64,000 nucleotides of DNA from Corythucha ciliata (GCA_038030265.1 CM075942.1:45164751-45228750); one strand, 5' to 3'; shown: positions 12,260 to 24,739, numbered from the stretch's first letter. Program-made: numbers and translations. Notes: generated from the letters alone by a model not told the origin.

Positions 12260-13110
12260 CGGATTTCATCCCTTTTTCAACTCCAATTTCTCATATTTGG
12301 TACTTAATGAAACAATTTCGTGGGTTTGGTGCTTTTGGAAAACAAAGTTTGTGGATTATTATTGCTCGAGGAACCCAATTCCCCTGGTTTTACTCACACT
12401 AAAAGCCAATTTCACAGGATTGACTCCCTGTACCACGAGCTTCGTGAGGTTGATTTCGCTGGGTTGATTCGTTCAAAAAACCAATTCCGCTAATAAGGCA
12501 ATTTCGAAGTCCAAATATCACAGATTTGGCACTCACAGAACCCAATCCACGATTTTTGCTAATTCAATAACCAAATTTCGCCTTCGCCGCATTAAAAAGC
12601 CAATCCATTGCTTTAAAACCTCTTGCGTCAACAAGTTCACGGGGTTGGCTCGCTAAAAAAGAAAAATTCACGGGATTTAACTCTTATTTTTTCAAAGGTG
12701 AATTTTCGCGCATGTTGAATCACTTTAAGGACCAGTTTCCCGGATGAGGCTCCTATCACAAACAAACAACATTTGCTGGGTTGGCACATTCAAAACCAAT
12801 TTCAAGGACAAGACCACCCCAAATGAACAATTGTTTCGCTTACGTTGCTACAAAAAACTATTTTCACGCTGCAGATCTATTCAGAAGGCAATTTTGTGGA
12901 TTTGACTCAATAACAGAAAAATGCGCGCAGCTGGCTTACCTTAGAAAATGAATTTTCACAAGTTTGGCTGCTTTGAAACCAAATTTGAGCTTTCGATCTA
13001 TCCAAAAACCAAGTTTGAAGTGCATGGCTCATTCGAATAAACAATAACGCTGTGTTTGCTTTTAGGAAAAAGCAATTTCGAGGACGGAGCAGCCCTTCAG
13101 TTTGGTTTCT
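12260..13110 (-). repeat. Degenerate tandem array, type A (minus polarity)
   Basis: About 25 units on the plus strand of the form AAAACCAATTTCGCGGGTTT with variable connectors such as GGCTCATTC. Spacing is near 34 bp. It lies downstream of the type B array at 10.6-11.6 kb and pairs with it as a composite unit. Confidence 0.75.
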
Positions 13111-15092
13111 GGAAATGTACGGAGGTGGCTAAAAACACGGGGGCACCACTAGTGTCTGGTTGTTTCACGATTTTAAAATACTTTTCTTGCCAAAAATAGA
13201 AAATCAAACCGGCAATATGAGTAATTGTTATTGCTGCTCATAAGAATTCATCCAGAGTCATCTCAAAAGCGTTCTGCATCACGACTTTTCAGTTTGAGGC
13301 GAGGAACAGGCTAATTGTGAAAGATCAGTTCTGTCATTCCTCTCCATTTTTTTTTTATTTTATTTTTTTCCGCTCTTTTAAGTTATTCTCCCACGAACCT
13401 CGACCCCATCTGAAGTCGTTTTAATCTCGTTAAATGGAGCCAAACTTACCTCCCAAGGGGATGATGAAGGGCATTGTGAATCGTCGTAAAGCCTTTAAAA
13501 CGGATGACTACGGGTGGTAGAACTTTTTGTTAGATTGCTATTATAAGTCCTTGGGACCCCTCCACGGTGGATTGTGAAGGTGTCGCGCGTTGAAGACTGG
13601 GTGAAAGGGTGAGGGGGGGAGTTAGGTGAGCAGTCGTGATGCAGATCAGCAGATGGAACAGTTCCATTGATGGAGAGAAAGGTGAGATCGCGTTGTGTGC
13701 TAAGCGATTTTCTTTAAAACAGTCACGCTCTCGTCAAGTGAGCGACATTCGTGCAAGACGATATGAAACGTATGAAATGTATTATTCTTACTCATGATGA
13801 GAAAATACTTTTAAATAGAAACGTCTCTCACGAAATTCAATGAGAAAGAAAAAGATCCCTCCCCCCTCCTTTCTATCCTTACATCATCAGTAGGCATAAC
13901 TCAAAAAGACTTAAACAAATGCGAAAAGCGTTCAATACAGATTCCCAAGATTAATTGTGTGCTATTTCTTAAAATATCTTTTAAATAGACGGCAATTTTG
14001 ACCCGCGTGAAAGAGGGCTTTTTAATGTCCCTGTCGGGAAAATTAAAGGAAGCATTTAGTTTTTCTTTATAATGGTTTTATTGGGGCGGAGTCCTGAACA
14101 AAGCCTCCTCGCCCTCCCGCCGTTCTGCCTTTCATTCCAGAATACTTTAGTACTTTTTGAAATAAGGGATGATGGGCAGATGGGTGGTGAAGAATAATGG
14201 GGTGCGGGGAGTTGAGGAACGTCACGTCACGCGTCATTCACACAAACGTCCCCGCGGTCAAAACGATCTCCGCCACTCACCAAAACCTATTCCTCCCTCC
14301 CTTTGCTCATACTCTTTTTCCCTTCAAGGCTTTTGAAAAATGAGAGCACTTCTCCTTCTCGCCCCTTCTCCATCAAACTCTGGTTTGACAAGTTATTAAT
14401 CGGGCAATCAATCAATTCCCTCTTCGCCTATCATCATACCGACCCTTTGTTACTTAAAGGATCAGAGGGGGGGACAGGAGACAGGGCAAAGGGACAAAAG
14501 GTTCTATAGATTCCAAAGGTGAAAACTTCGCTATTGCATTAGGTGCTTGCCCTCTTCGTTGAACACCACAGTTCGGCCATTAAGAGGGTCTTTCTCGCTC
14601 CCGTTTCGCTTAAAGGTTAATAAATGTATAGAATGGCCCCCGGAAGAACGAAAGTTAGTGGTACGTTGAAGGGGGGGGGGATTGTCGACGACTCTCATTG
14701 AGAAGAAAGCGAGCTAGTAAAACTTGTACGAAATGACACCTTCTAACTCACTGTTGGTGATCAATAACGTTGCGTGCTTAACGGAATAGGACATTTTGGT
14801 TCTTTCAGAATTTCGCACGCAATATAAATCGGGTGACCTGGGAACAAAACAACGTCGCAGCTACAACAAAATATTTTATTTCTCTCCTCATATTTTCTGT
14901 GATACCTGTCCATCACAAAATGACGATAATATACCTAAGCCAGAGAAAAGAAATCCTTTCAAAAATGTGCCTGTAGCCTCCCTTTTTCACGCCAAATTAA
15001 CTTTTCTTCCGTCAAAGGCTCAACAATAAGTCGTACCAACAAAAGAAAACCCCTGCTCTTTCGTTTCTCGATTCACATTCAAACCGGTAGTT

Positions 15093-15135
<43 letters not shown>

Positions 15136-16646
15136 GACCCGTATTGCAGGCTCCGTCAGCACTTTGACCAAAAAGAGGAAGAGAGGAGGAGACATGTTTA
15201 CGAGAGGGCTCGCCCCTTCACCAAACCACCGAATTCTCCAGAAAATCCATACCGCTCCCGTCAAGGGCCTACTCATTAACCAAGGAAATGGGGACCGGGA
15301 GAGCGGCAATCTGCACATTACCGGCGTGTCCAAAGCCTATTTATCATCCTCCCATTGTACGAAGACAGAAGTGGACAGGGGAGGTGGTAAATCACTCTCT
15401 CGAAAGCTCATGCCTCCTTGAATAGTGGCAGGCCCATACCCGAAACTAAAACTGCCAGGTGCCTGCGGCTTGGCCGAGTAATTTTGAAATGACCTTTTCT
15501 TGTTGCTAATTCTTCCGGAAAAAAATAATTTTTTAAAAACATTCTCAATAAAAAAAAGTCCATGTATTTCGTGTCATAAAAGGCAATACCGTTATAAAAG
15601 AGGTTAAGGGAGGGCCTATTATGAAGAAACCGAAAGACGCTGCTTCTCACTCAGCCCTCTTCTCAGTCATTTGCCCCCTTCTTGAAAAAAACTCTTACTG
15701 TCGACGATCCGCCCACTTTTTTCTAATTAAAAGGCGTAATAGTTAGGGGAATATTTATAATAGCGATGAATATTTATAGTGGATCAATGATTTAACGTTA
15801 AAAAAAAAGATATGTATTCAGTGCCGCCCTTTTAACTCTCGGCTTCCTTTTCTTTTTTTTATAGCATCGATAAGCACCTAAGACATCCGGACCGTCCAAT
15901 TAATTTTATATAAATATACGAGTCTCCCTACACTCATATATACCTTATTTTTGATCCGCACGCGAGATATTTGAATGGACCGAAGAGATAGAGTTAGGGA
16001 CAAAAATGAAATGGTGGTGAGTGGGGGGAGGAACAAGTTGGTGCAGTTGCTGGCAATATTTCATTTCTATTAATATATAGATATATATAAAAAAGTTCGG
16101 CGGTATGAATGAGCTCCGATTGATGAGAGCTGTCCTGCGTCAGTATGGATAGGCCCGGGAGGGGCAAACAGGAAGACTAATATTTATAGACGCAATATAT
16201 TCGGGCAAAAAGTGCGAGGAGCCTTGTGGTTGAAAATCCGCCGATTTCCTTTTCGACTTAATTCATTCACATGTGATGGGGAAGGAAAGGAAACCGTTTA
16301 TTCTTGGATGTCTAATTTGAAATCTCATACATTGCGGTCTTACATATTTGTACGAATATAAGTACGTGAAATTCAGAAAACTGGGCCTGGGGAGTAATAG
16401 CTAATGAAGTCACGTACTGCTTCAATAAAGAAAGTAAGACTGAACGGTCGAGTTGCGCGGACCATGTCGGGGCTCGTGCTCGTCGATCATAGAGCGTGTG
16501 TCGGACATACATAAATTCGAGTATGGTCATAACAATCGTGTTATACCAAGGTGTTATGGGGCTGAATTTTCAGACTTGATATCAAATGGTGAGTTACCAT
16601 TGCATGAACCACGGTTATATCTCAAGTTTGAAAGCAAGGAAGATAT
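13111..16646. other. Unique sequence with a 38-nt T tract and one weak exon candidate
   Basis: A T run lies at 15,096-15,133. GGTTCTTTCAG ending at 14,810 is an acceptor-like site followed by about 72 open codons to a TAA at about 15,027, with a fairly protein-like, charged composition. No donor, partner exon or domain was found. The remainder is AT-rich and shows nothing recognisable. Confidence 0.25.
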
Positions 16647-16775
16647 TAGAGAGATTTTGCAAACAGCTCCGCTAACGCTAACGTTAACGCTATTCACATT
16701 TCAACCAACGAAATGTTTATTACCCTAGCAACGCCTACACAAAAATTAACTTTAGCGTTTACGGGATTGGTTGCA
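16647..16775 (-). mobile_element. MITE family with TAGAGAGATTTTGCAA ends, copy 1 (right end lost)
   Basis: It shares nearly its whole length with the reverse complement of 37,780-37,906, including AGCTCCGCTAACGCTA, the TTTCAACCAACGAAATGTTT block and AAAAATTAACTTTAGCG. The left terminal repeat is intact. At the right end homology fades within the TGCAAAATCTCT terminus, so this copy is slightly truncated. It contains an extra CTAACGCTAACG-type duplication relative to copy 2. Confidence 0.75.
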
Positions 16776-16813
16776 CGCTGTACTTCCGAATTATATTTCA
16801 AAACAATGACTAA

Positions 16814-16967
16814 GGCCTGATTTCACCAACTTCTTAAACCACGACGACGATAAACAACTAATCACGATTACAATATAAATACTTATATCAGAATTCATAT
16901 GGGTCGTTATTGGCAACTAATCATGATCAACTTTAAACGAGGTCAATTTTGTTGGTGAAAATGGGCC
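16814..16967. mobile_element. PIF/Harbinger-like MITE, copy 2
   Basis: Inverted copy of the element at 12,008-12,156, with ends GGCCTGATTTCACCAAC and GTTGGTGAAAATGGGCC. It is flanked by TAA on the left and TTA on the right, so one side of the duplication has changed or the TSD was imperfect. Internal sequence, including AACTAATCACGATTACAAT and CATATGGGTCG, matches copy 1. Confidence 0.75.
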
Positions 16968-18025
16968 TTAATAAAAAACATGATCGCAAGGAAACGGACT
17001 GGCAACAATTTTTGCCGAGTTGATCGTCTGCAGGGGGCTTCTGGTGATGGTGTTGAGGTTGGAGGTTGAGCAGTGGCTACCTCAGAGTGATTTTCAAGCG
17101 TTGAACGATGACTGGGGAACTCGGATGGCGAAGGTGACTCGGACAAATGAAAGAAAGAAAGCGGCTGATTGATGCTGACGAGTCGTCTTATGATCTCTCT
17201 TGTCTATGATTATACTCGGCTTTGGATTTAGTTTCACCCAAAATTGTGTGTCACAGTAATACGGATCTACTCTGTATACATATATGAGGTATACATATCA
17301 GCCCCTCTAGCTATTATTCCTTACCCCCTTCATAGAACTTCGGCTTGATAATAACACTTATCTTTGGTAAACAGTGGGTCAACCAATTCGGTAAGGACAG
17401 TAGAGGAAAGAGAAGTTGCAACTAATCGAATGATAGTGCGCTGGCCGCGGGTTCATGTTCTTCATAACGGGCCAATGGAAGCCTTATTTTCCCCTTGAGA
17501 AGAAGGGGAGGTTATTGTTCCTTTAAGGGCATATTATCATCATTCTACGCGAACACTTGAATTTCAATTTGCTTTTTGAAAAACTCATTCATGCAAGCAA
17601 CAAAAAGTGTCCCTATGCCGTTTTTTCGACAAAATACGAAAAATGTTTACTCTCGAACCGTTCACTTTAGTAAGATTATCTTAGGGATTATGTTTGAGTG
17701 CAATTTGAAGAAGATCATCAAGAAGATCAATATGTGGGTTGTGAAGAACAATTTGGCGTGGAATGTAACTTTTACTTTGGATGTTGGGGTTTAGACTTAA
17801 TTTAGGTCCACCTTGTTCTGCGACCATGAGATATTTTCAAAAACGAAAAGGATTTGTTTGGGACGTTGCTTGTACCGTATTGTACCACCTCCGGAACCGT
17901 TTGGAACGCAATATTTACCTGGTTTTCCAAAATTTAAATTGCGTATTACAAGTTAATGGAAAATTTCGATGGGTGGTAAAATTACACGAAACGCCAAAAT
18001 TCATGACTAATAGACTTTGTACCCT
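16968..18025. other. No recognisable feature
   Basis: AT-rich unique sequence. Open frames at 17,576-17,794 and 17,781-18,119 have no domain, and the second runs into the repeat at 18.0 kb. Confidence 0.3.
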
Positions 18026-18027
18026 AT

Positions 18028-18530
18028 TGAACCGTCAAAACATCATTTTGGAACACCCGGGAAACACCCAAAAAGAGGGGGGCAAAAGCGTAGAACAACT
18101 TAATGAAATTTTGGCATGACAGGTACAAAGTGCCAAAATAGTACCATTCAACAGTTAACTAAAAATACCTTCAAGTACCGTCAACAAAAAACTTCGGAAC
18201 ACCAACCCCCCGCCAGTACTGTACCACAAAGTTTAGGCCCCGCCCACCCCAAGAGGATCGTTCGCGCCATCTACGGGAGTCGGGAGGTACAAAGAATCAA
18301 TATAGTGCCATTCGATACTTCATGCAAAGTACCTTTATGTACCGTCAACAAAAAACTTTGAAACACCCATATCCCCCGCCACTACAGCTACTTGATGTTT
18401 AGGCCACGTCCACACGAAGGATGTCGTATACGCGATCAACGACAGCGGTCTGGAGGGGTGGGTGTTCCAAAGTTTATTTTCGACGGTACTTGACGATATT
18501 TGGCATGAAGTATCGAGTGGCACCAGTTTG
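18028..18530. repeat. Direct plus inverted repeat block (about 160-bp unit)
   Basis: Two direct copies about 158 bp apart share ACCTTYAWGTACCGTCAAC, AAAAAACTT, GGAACACC, CCCCCGCCA and GTTTAGGCC (18,160-18,300 and 18,318-18,450). A third, inverted piece at 18,455-18,525 carries the complement of the same words: GTGTTCCAAAGTTTATTT, CGACGGTACTTGACG and GAAGTATCGAGTGGCAC. An older partial copy lies at 18,028-18,060. The inverted pair could fold into a hairpin of about 70 bp. The GTTTAGGCC parts resemble MITE termini, so this may be a cluster of related non-autonomous elements. Confidence 0.6.
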
Positions 18531-19003
18531 ATTCACACAGAATGTGCACTGGTGGAACAGGGTATGGCATGTGAGCCTACGGATGGCTTTGGCAATTGGC
18601 ACTGGTGCGGGCTCAGCTAGAGAACCTTTAAAACACAGGTACTGCAACACGGATTTCGGCGCCATATTTGGTCCCTCAGTCGTTAGGGTAAACACAATAT
18701 CATGAATGAAAAAATTGTCATCGTAACAGCAAACAAACGCGGAACGCGGTCGAAATAAATAAAAATATCCTACTTGTCAATGAGATCAGGTGATAATTAT
18801 AATCATATGAGGGACCAAGTATGGCGCTGATTTGCGTGTTGCAGTACTCGTGTTTTATAGTGCCTTAGCTCAGCCAATAGTAGACTTATAATAGAACTGG
18901 CGTTGATTGCCAACGCAGTGTGATTATGTCTTTGCATTCAACGATACCTTCTTATGTTACTTGCAACGTATATACTGCACAGCTTTTTTTTTTTTTTTTT
19001 TTA
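18531..19003. other. No recognisable feature
   Basis: Unique AT-rich sequence ending in a T run of 19 (18,984-19,002) that abuts a type A array. Confidence 0.3.
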
Positions 19004-19004
19004 T

Positions 19005-19260
19005 GAGAGAAAATCCTGCGAATTTCGGTTTTTGAAGTGCCAAATCCCAAGAATTTGGTGTTTCCAATATTTGAATCCCGAATTTGTTTTCTAAAAATCA
19101 AACCCGGAAAATGGGTTTTGTTCAGAGCTTAAATTCGCGAGATTGGGGTTTTCAGGTGCTAAGTTTTGTGAAATTGGTTTTCGAACTACGTATCCAACGC
19201 CACGTGAAATTGGTTTTTTGGACGTGTCGACACCGCGAAATTCTACCGTTGTCTCCACTA
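19005..19260 (+). repeat. Degenerate tandem array, type A (plus polarity), short
   Basis: Seven or eight units of the form GCGAAATTGGTTTTTGAGGT with variable joints, at about 32-bp spacing, starting directly after a T run. There is no adjacent B array. Confidence 0.65.
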
Positions 19261-21735
19261 TTTGACTGAAAGGCTTAGACGGGAGAGGCGTAGCGTCCAC
19301 CGGGAAATCCGTGGCCATGCGGGAAATGTCGCGCCCCTCCGACCTCCTGACCACCACCTAGGCAAAAAACAGTCCTCAATAACGGAATCTACGTGACGTG
19401 GTTTCCCTGTAATGTTTGGTTGTTTTTCTCCAAGGAATAGACACTCGTATATATTCGAGACTAAGCAAGCTTCGTGACGCATGTAGTTCATTAAAACGTT
19501 TTATTGGCGCCTGAGGGGGTTTAAGCGAAATAATACTACCCAGGTCTGCACACAGGATGGATTATAACAAACTTCTCGAAGTATTGAGCTTGCCTATAAA
19601 TAAAGAACTGACTCAAGTAAATAAATAGATAAATAAGAGGAAGCGAATCTGAAAAAACAGAAGGGACGGGCGTTTTTATACGGGATCCCTTTGATGGTTC
19701 CTCAAAGAGAGATTTTGTTTTTTCTCTCACTCCCTTCTCTCGTCTTAAGGGTTTAAAAATAAAACATCGTATCAAGGTATAGTTTTAGCAGATTCGTCGA
19801 ATTTTACTGCCCCCTGCCACCCAACATCCTAGAGTAAAGCCATACGCGGTTCATCCACTTCGAGTTATTTTAAAGTGAGCACCAAATCGAACGGTACATG
19901 AAACTTGTTTCGTTTAACTCAATCTGCGATCATCGTCTGGGAGAAAAAACGACTCAGCGGGAGGGAAGGTTCGTGATATAGCACGGGCGGCTACCCGTTT
20001 TAGTTCTCGAACGGGCTATAATGAGAAACCCATATACAACGTTCGATGTAATGGTTAAAACAACTTGTCATAATGGAAATCGAGTTATAAAATGTGTGCG
20101 TGTAGGTGATATAAAGAAAGAGGCGATACAAAACTTATTTCGTGTTTTAGTTGTTTTTTACAGATGTCTGGGTCTAACCCCCTCCACATCACTAATTTAA
20201 AAAGAAGCCCCTTTTTTCACTCCTCAGGTAAGCCCCTGTCTCCTGCAGTCCATGCTTCAACACCTACCATCGAGCTCCCAAAAGTTAATTTATAATTCCT
20301 AGATATACCTCGAGACCTAAGATAACAACAACACACAAATCTTAAACAAGAGAAACAAAAAAAACAAAAAAATTAAAAACAACAACCAGGGCTTAGACAA
20401 TTTGTTTTCTACACTGGCGCCTTTGGGAAGTTTAAAATCGTTATGTCAACAAGAACAAAAAACGAAAAAGTGGGGCCTCCTCCCCAATGGTTAATTATTC
20501 GCCGGTGGAAGACGCTGAATAGTTAAAAACAGCAAGGGGTCGACTTTAGTGCGTTCCGTGGATGTCTTAGAGATGAAAGGGTCCTTCAAAGAAATAACGG
20601 ATGCTGTAAAAACATAATATCTCTATAAAGAAGCAAGCTGGGCGTTGAAAAATATAAGCGAGAATGTGTGTGAAAAACCTTAACCCACCCTTAGCATCGT
20701 CCAATTAAGCGCTTTAAAGAAAAGGTCACACATGGAACTTAATAAGCTCTCTGGAATGTTTCCTGTTAACAATGGTTCGAGGGTGAAATGGAAACCAATA
20801 TTGGACCATTATCAATCTCTAAAAGTCGACGTTGGTTAAGGGCGAGATGGTCGAAAGGATCATGCTGAGGGGTGGGGGAGACAAATTTAGGGATCCGTCC
20901 CGAGCTCTTCTAATTAGTGCCGCTGAATGTGTGTATGTAGGACTGTGGTGGTGTGAGTCACACTTATATCGCAGTTGCAAAGGGGGTCCGAGGCTTTTGG
21001 GAAAAATGTTAATATATAACGACAAAGAAGGTCAGCCATCTGGCCCTTCAAAAGGTGGCCTGGGTGTTGAGCACGAGCTCAATGACAAGGTTAAATGATC
21101 TGGAGATTTCTTTTAATAATTTGGAGAGAAATAACCAAGGAGAATGTTCGTAGAAGCAACTCACTGATTCAGAAAATCTGATCATTTTGTTAAAAGCGTA
21201 GTATCACGCCAAGGTAAAATTTGATAATAGGTATAGACAACCACGAAAGCGAAAAGCGAGAACGAAAGCGGTGACGGGATGGAGGATAGTTAAAAAAAAA
21301 CAAAGGAAGAAAATGTTTCTTTTAATTAAGCCCTCCAAGGCTGTTTTCAAGCTCCACGAAGCCGGATCCTAAACATCCAATTTCCTCGCGCTTTGTTTTT
21401 AATAAGATCGTCCTTCCGTACCACCATTCTGCCATCCCTTCTCGCCCTCATCTTACGACTTTAGCACAACACCCCCTTCGTAAACGAACCATCACCGTCC
21501 TTCTTTGTTCACCTCTTTTGGTTGTAAGCTTGCGGTGTGTCTATGGGGGAGGGGGGTAATGGAGTCTCCCTGGATTCTGAAGTCAGCGCAAGCACTCTCG
21601 ACTCGTTTCCTCCATGAAGAACCTCTCTTCTTTGGGAAATTAATTTCCACGAGTATACGCCAGATTGAGAGGTAGTTTTTCAGGTGTTTCAACTATTTTT
21701 TTCATTATGTACTTCATAGTGTTTATTAGTTAGTA
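19261..21735. other. No recognisable feature
   Basis: AT-rich unique sequence with an ATAAATAAATA-like stretch near 19,620. No splice-supported frame or terminal repeat was noticed. Confidence 0.3.
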
Positions 21736-21876
21736 CAGCGTTTTCGATTTACATAAAATTCTGGTCCAGATCAATTCAGTTCCACCCGTCTTCTCCATTA
21801 ACATATGTTTTAATTATGAGAGGACGAATGGAAATAAACTGCTCGAGAGCAGAATTTTATGTAAATGGAAATCGCT
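21736..21876. mobile_element. MITE with ATTTACATAAAATTCTG ends, copy 1
   Basis: Inverted ends, GCGTTTTCGATTTACATAAA and its counterpart TTTATGTAAATGGAAATCGC, bracket about 140 bp. The interior (CCACCCGTCTTCTCC) matches the element at 34,137-34,264, so the two form one family. No target duplication was identified with certainty. Confidence 0.65.
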
Positions 21877-23633
21877 AATAGTAATACTATACAGAGATTT
21901 TTGTAGTCAAGAACAATTTAAAGACCGCAACAGTTGATTCAATAGGACCATTCAACAAAATTGACGGAATTGTGTTTACTCAAGAGCGCCCCCACAGCCC
22001 TTCACTCTTCAGAGGGCCCGTACTTCGCCATATGTCAAAATAAAAACACGGTTCTTCAGCCTGTCAAATGACTCACTCAAACTGAAACTCTTTTTTCATG
22101 TAAACAACACTTCACCTCAATCTCAAGTGTTACTGCACCGATTTGTCTTAACCCAAAGGGTTTCTCACGCCCTCGGACAGACGAATAACGTAGTATTAGC
22201 GGTTTTGTTGTCTTTTCGGTCGTTTCTCTTCCTATATGTGTTCTTAAAAGGGGAAATGGAAAGGGAAGAAGGGCTTTAGGAGGAAAGCAAAAGAGAAAAC
22301 ACATTCTTCGCTCAACCATCGGGAGAGCCTTCATCCATTAAAGCCCTGAACTGTCCAAGTGTGAGAGGTTTCACTCTTCCCCCCTCCCACTCCTCACCAT
22401 CAAGCCTTACGTTAAAACTAACGAGGCTAATTCTTTAGGACAAACTGTGGCCCGTCGTGCTACACAATGTTGCCCTTCAGATAACCATCCTTTCCCAATC
22501 AAAAGGGAATCTACCATGACAGGGTTTGTAATTTAACACCTTGCTTGGTGTGTGAGTGAAGACAGGTGGAAAGAGCTCGGGGTAGGACATTTCAAAGTGA
22601 ATAGTTTTCAACAAAAAAAGAGCGAGACAGTTTCAAAATTAATATCCATCTTGCCGTTAAAGAAAACACATTTTAAAAAAGTGTTTAAATAGTCTGATTA
22701 TGGTGGTACCGGGGGGGGGGGGGATTAAAAATTCTATCGCCACACGAAAAGGCAACAATAAAGAAAAAATCTTATCTGATTCGAACGTTTATAGATCCAA
22801 CAGCCTCCTTCTGCTAACAAGTTGAATCGGCTCTGATTTATCACTAGAAAAACCTGGCAATACGTGATGAAGGGGAATGGGGACTACCTGTTAAAATTAG
22901 TTAAAGAGAATAGAAACAGGTGTGACACTTGTACCTGGCAGTAAGATTGCGATGGTGATGGTTTGTATGCGGCTGGGGGGGGGGAGTTGATGAACCGGTT
23001 CTGGAACACTTGAGGTGAATTTCATACGATTGTTCTCTTTTTAACGATTGAAATCAGTGATTGCGCCACATTGGGGTCGTGTAAAGGTAGAGGACTAAAG
23101 TATAGGTACTCTGCATTGTTTGGCCGTGCATTTGAAACGGTGGTGGTAGGGGGGTATTTCATCACATTTACCAATAAACGTAAGAAATACCATTCCTGCA
23201 ATTGAAAGCGCCCACACGTTCCAACTTCCGACTTCTGGGCATGGGCGAATACAAGAAGAGGGTGAATGAGGGCAATCGCCCCTACCATTCTTTAAAACGA
23301 ACTTTTCACGAGTCTAAATCTGACGAATCTTGTAAGAAATGGTCAGGGTGCAACAGTGTTTTTTATTGAACCAAAAGAACCGTTTTAGCCTCAGTATCCA
23401 AGTTAACTTTTAACGGGTGGAACGTGGTGCGTGGGGAACTATTATTGGTTCTGCGGATGAGGGCCGAGGGGACCTCCCAAAATCTGTTCCTTGGATGACG
23501 AACCCCAACGTCACTAATTTCTGAGCTAACCAACCACGCAAAATTGGTTCGTGAGTTGGTGAGCGTGTGAATAAATTGGATTGGATTTACTAGTATATCG
23601 GGATGCCGCACTGAAATTGTGTTTTCCAGAGAG
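21877..23633. other. No recognisable feature
   Basis: Unique sequence with G runs near 22,712 and 22,977. No gene signal was seen. Confidence 0.3.
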
Positions 23634-23636
23634 TAA

Positions 23637-23803
23637 GGCCTCTTTCACACGATCTCCAGAAATCAACACCACACCTGACACAGCTAGCGTACACAGATAA
23701 GATACGTCTTTTAGACGATCAACACAAGACTCGTCAATTTTTTACGTACGCTAGATGTGGTGTCGGTGTGGTGTTGATTTCTGTTGATCGTGTGAAAGAG
23801 ACC
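23637..23803. mobile_element. PIF/Harbinger-like MITE with TAA duplication
   Basis: Element of 167 bp with long inverted ends: GGCCTCTTTCACACGATC on the left and GATCGTGTGAAAGAGACC on the right. It continues inward through AGAAATCAACACCACACC and GTGTTGATTTCTG to GCTAGCGTAC/GTACGCTAG. TAA directly flanks both ends (23,634-23,636 and 23,804-23,806). The arms are about 60 bp, so almost the whole element is a hairpin. It lies immediately before a type A array. Confidence 0.8.
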
Positions 23804-23829
23804 TAAACCCCCCGCGCAGCGCTGGTTTA

Positions 23830-24345
23830 TTCTATCTTAGATGAGTAGGCCACCGAGAAATAGGTTTTCTGAGCTGGGAAACCCCGCAAAATTGGGTTTT
23901 TCTGTTTAGAAACCCCGCAAAATTGGGGTTTTCAGTTGGGAAACTCGGCTAAATTGGTTATTCCAGAGAGTAAACCTCCCCCTCACAAAATAGGTTTTTT
24001 GGGTTAGAAAACTCCTTGAAAATGGTTTGGTGAGTTGGGAGTTGGGGTTCGTAAAATTGGTTTTCAAATGAAGAGCCCCCGTGAAATAGGTTTTTTGAGA
24101 TAGGGAACTCCACAAGACTTGGTTTTTCTGTAGGGAAACCCAGAGAAATATGTTTTGAGTTGGAAAACCCCGTAAAATTGGTTTATTAAGGGAGGAAACC
24201 CTGTGATTTTTTTCAATTTCGAAATTCTGTGAACTTGGGGGTAAAGAAAAAACCTCTTGCAGATTGTTTCTTGCACGAAGAGGGCCCGTAAAATTGGGGT
24301 TTTGAGTTAGGAAACTTCGTGAAAATGAATTTTTCAGCTGTGTAA
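23830..24345 (+). repeat. Degenerate tandem array, type A (plus polarity)
   Basis: About 15 units of AAACCCCGCAAAATTGGG plus TTTTTTGAGTTGG-like joints, at 32-36 bp spacing. One of the clearest type A arrays in the window. It is separated by about 0.4 kb from a second array of the same polarity. Confidence 0.8.
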
Positions 24346-24509
24346 CATTTCACCCATCGCTCTTAGTGCATTTTACAAAATCAAATTTGTCGTTTGGCTC
24401 TTTTTCGATACATTTTATTCTCGGTGAGCTCCTCGGTGAATAACATGGGGACGTATCTCTACGTATCATGTGGTTCTGGCGTTCTTATTAGCTTTGGCCC
24501 TTCTTTCAG

Positions 24510-24585
24510 GGGCTGCACGAATTTGTCCGAGTAAAATGGCCAAGCAATCGACACCGAATAAGTCCAAAGAAGAGCATCAACACAG
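24510..24585 (+). CDS. Candidate internal exon between two A arrays
   Basis: TTGGCCCTTCTTTCAG (AG at 24,508-24,509) and CAG/GTAGAC (GT at 24,586-24,587) are both strong splice consensus sites 76 bp apart on the plus strand. Two of the three frames are open across the interval, one of them lysine-rich (it contains KMAKQSTPNKSKEEHQHR). The minus strand is also open across it. The interval is the only non-repetitive piece between the arrays at 23.8 and 24.7 kb, as expected if the arrays lie in introns. No partner exon was found, so coding status is a guess. Confidence 0.25.
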
Positions 24586-24739
24586 GTAGACCTTGATGTC
24601 GCACAGTAGAGTCGAGAAAAGTGCTTTTTGGCTGGCTCCGGCTGCATTCCGCTTCTTACCGTTGTCCGAGTCCGAAGAGACTAATAAACCGCGTCTGGTT
24701 TCAATCAAAAAACTATGAAAAAAAAACAGCCCTAAAATT

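Noticed and set aside
15091..15333. Minus-strand frame ending in poly-lysine
   Set aside because: The lysine tract is the T38 homopolymer, and the rest has no support.
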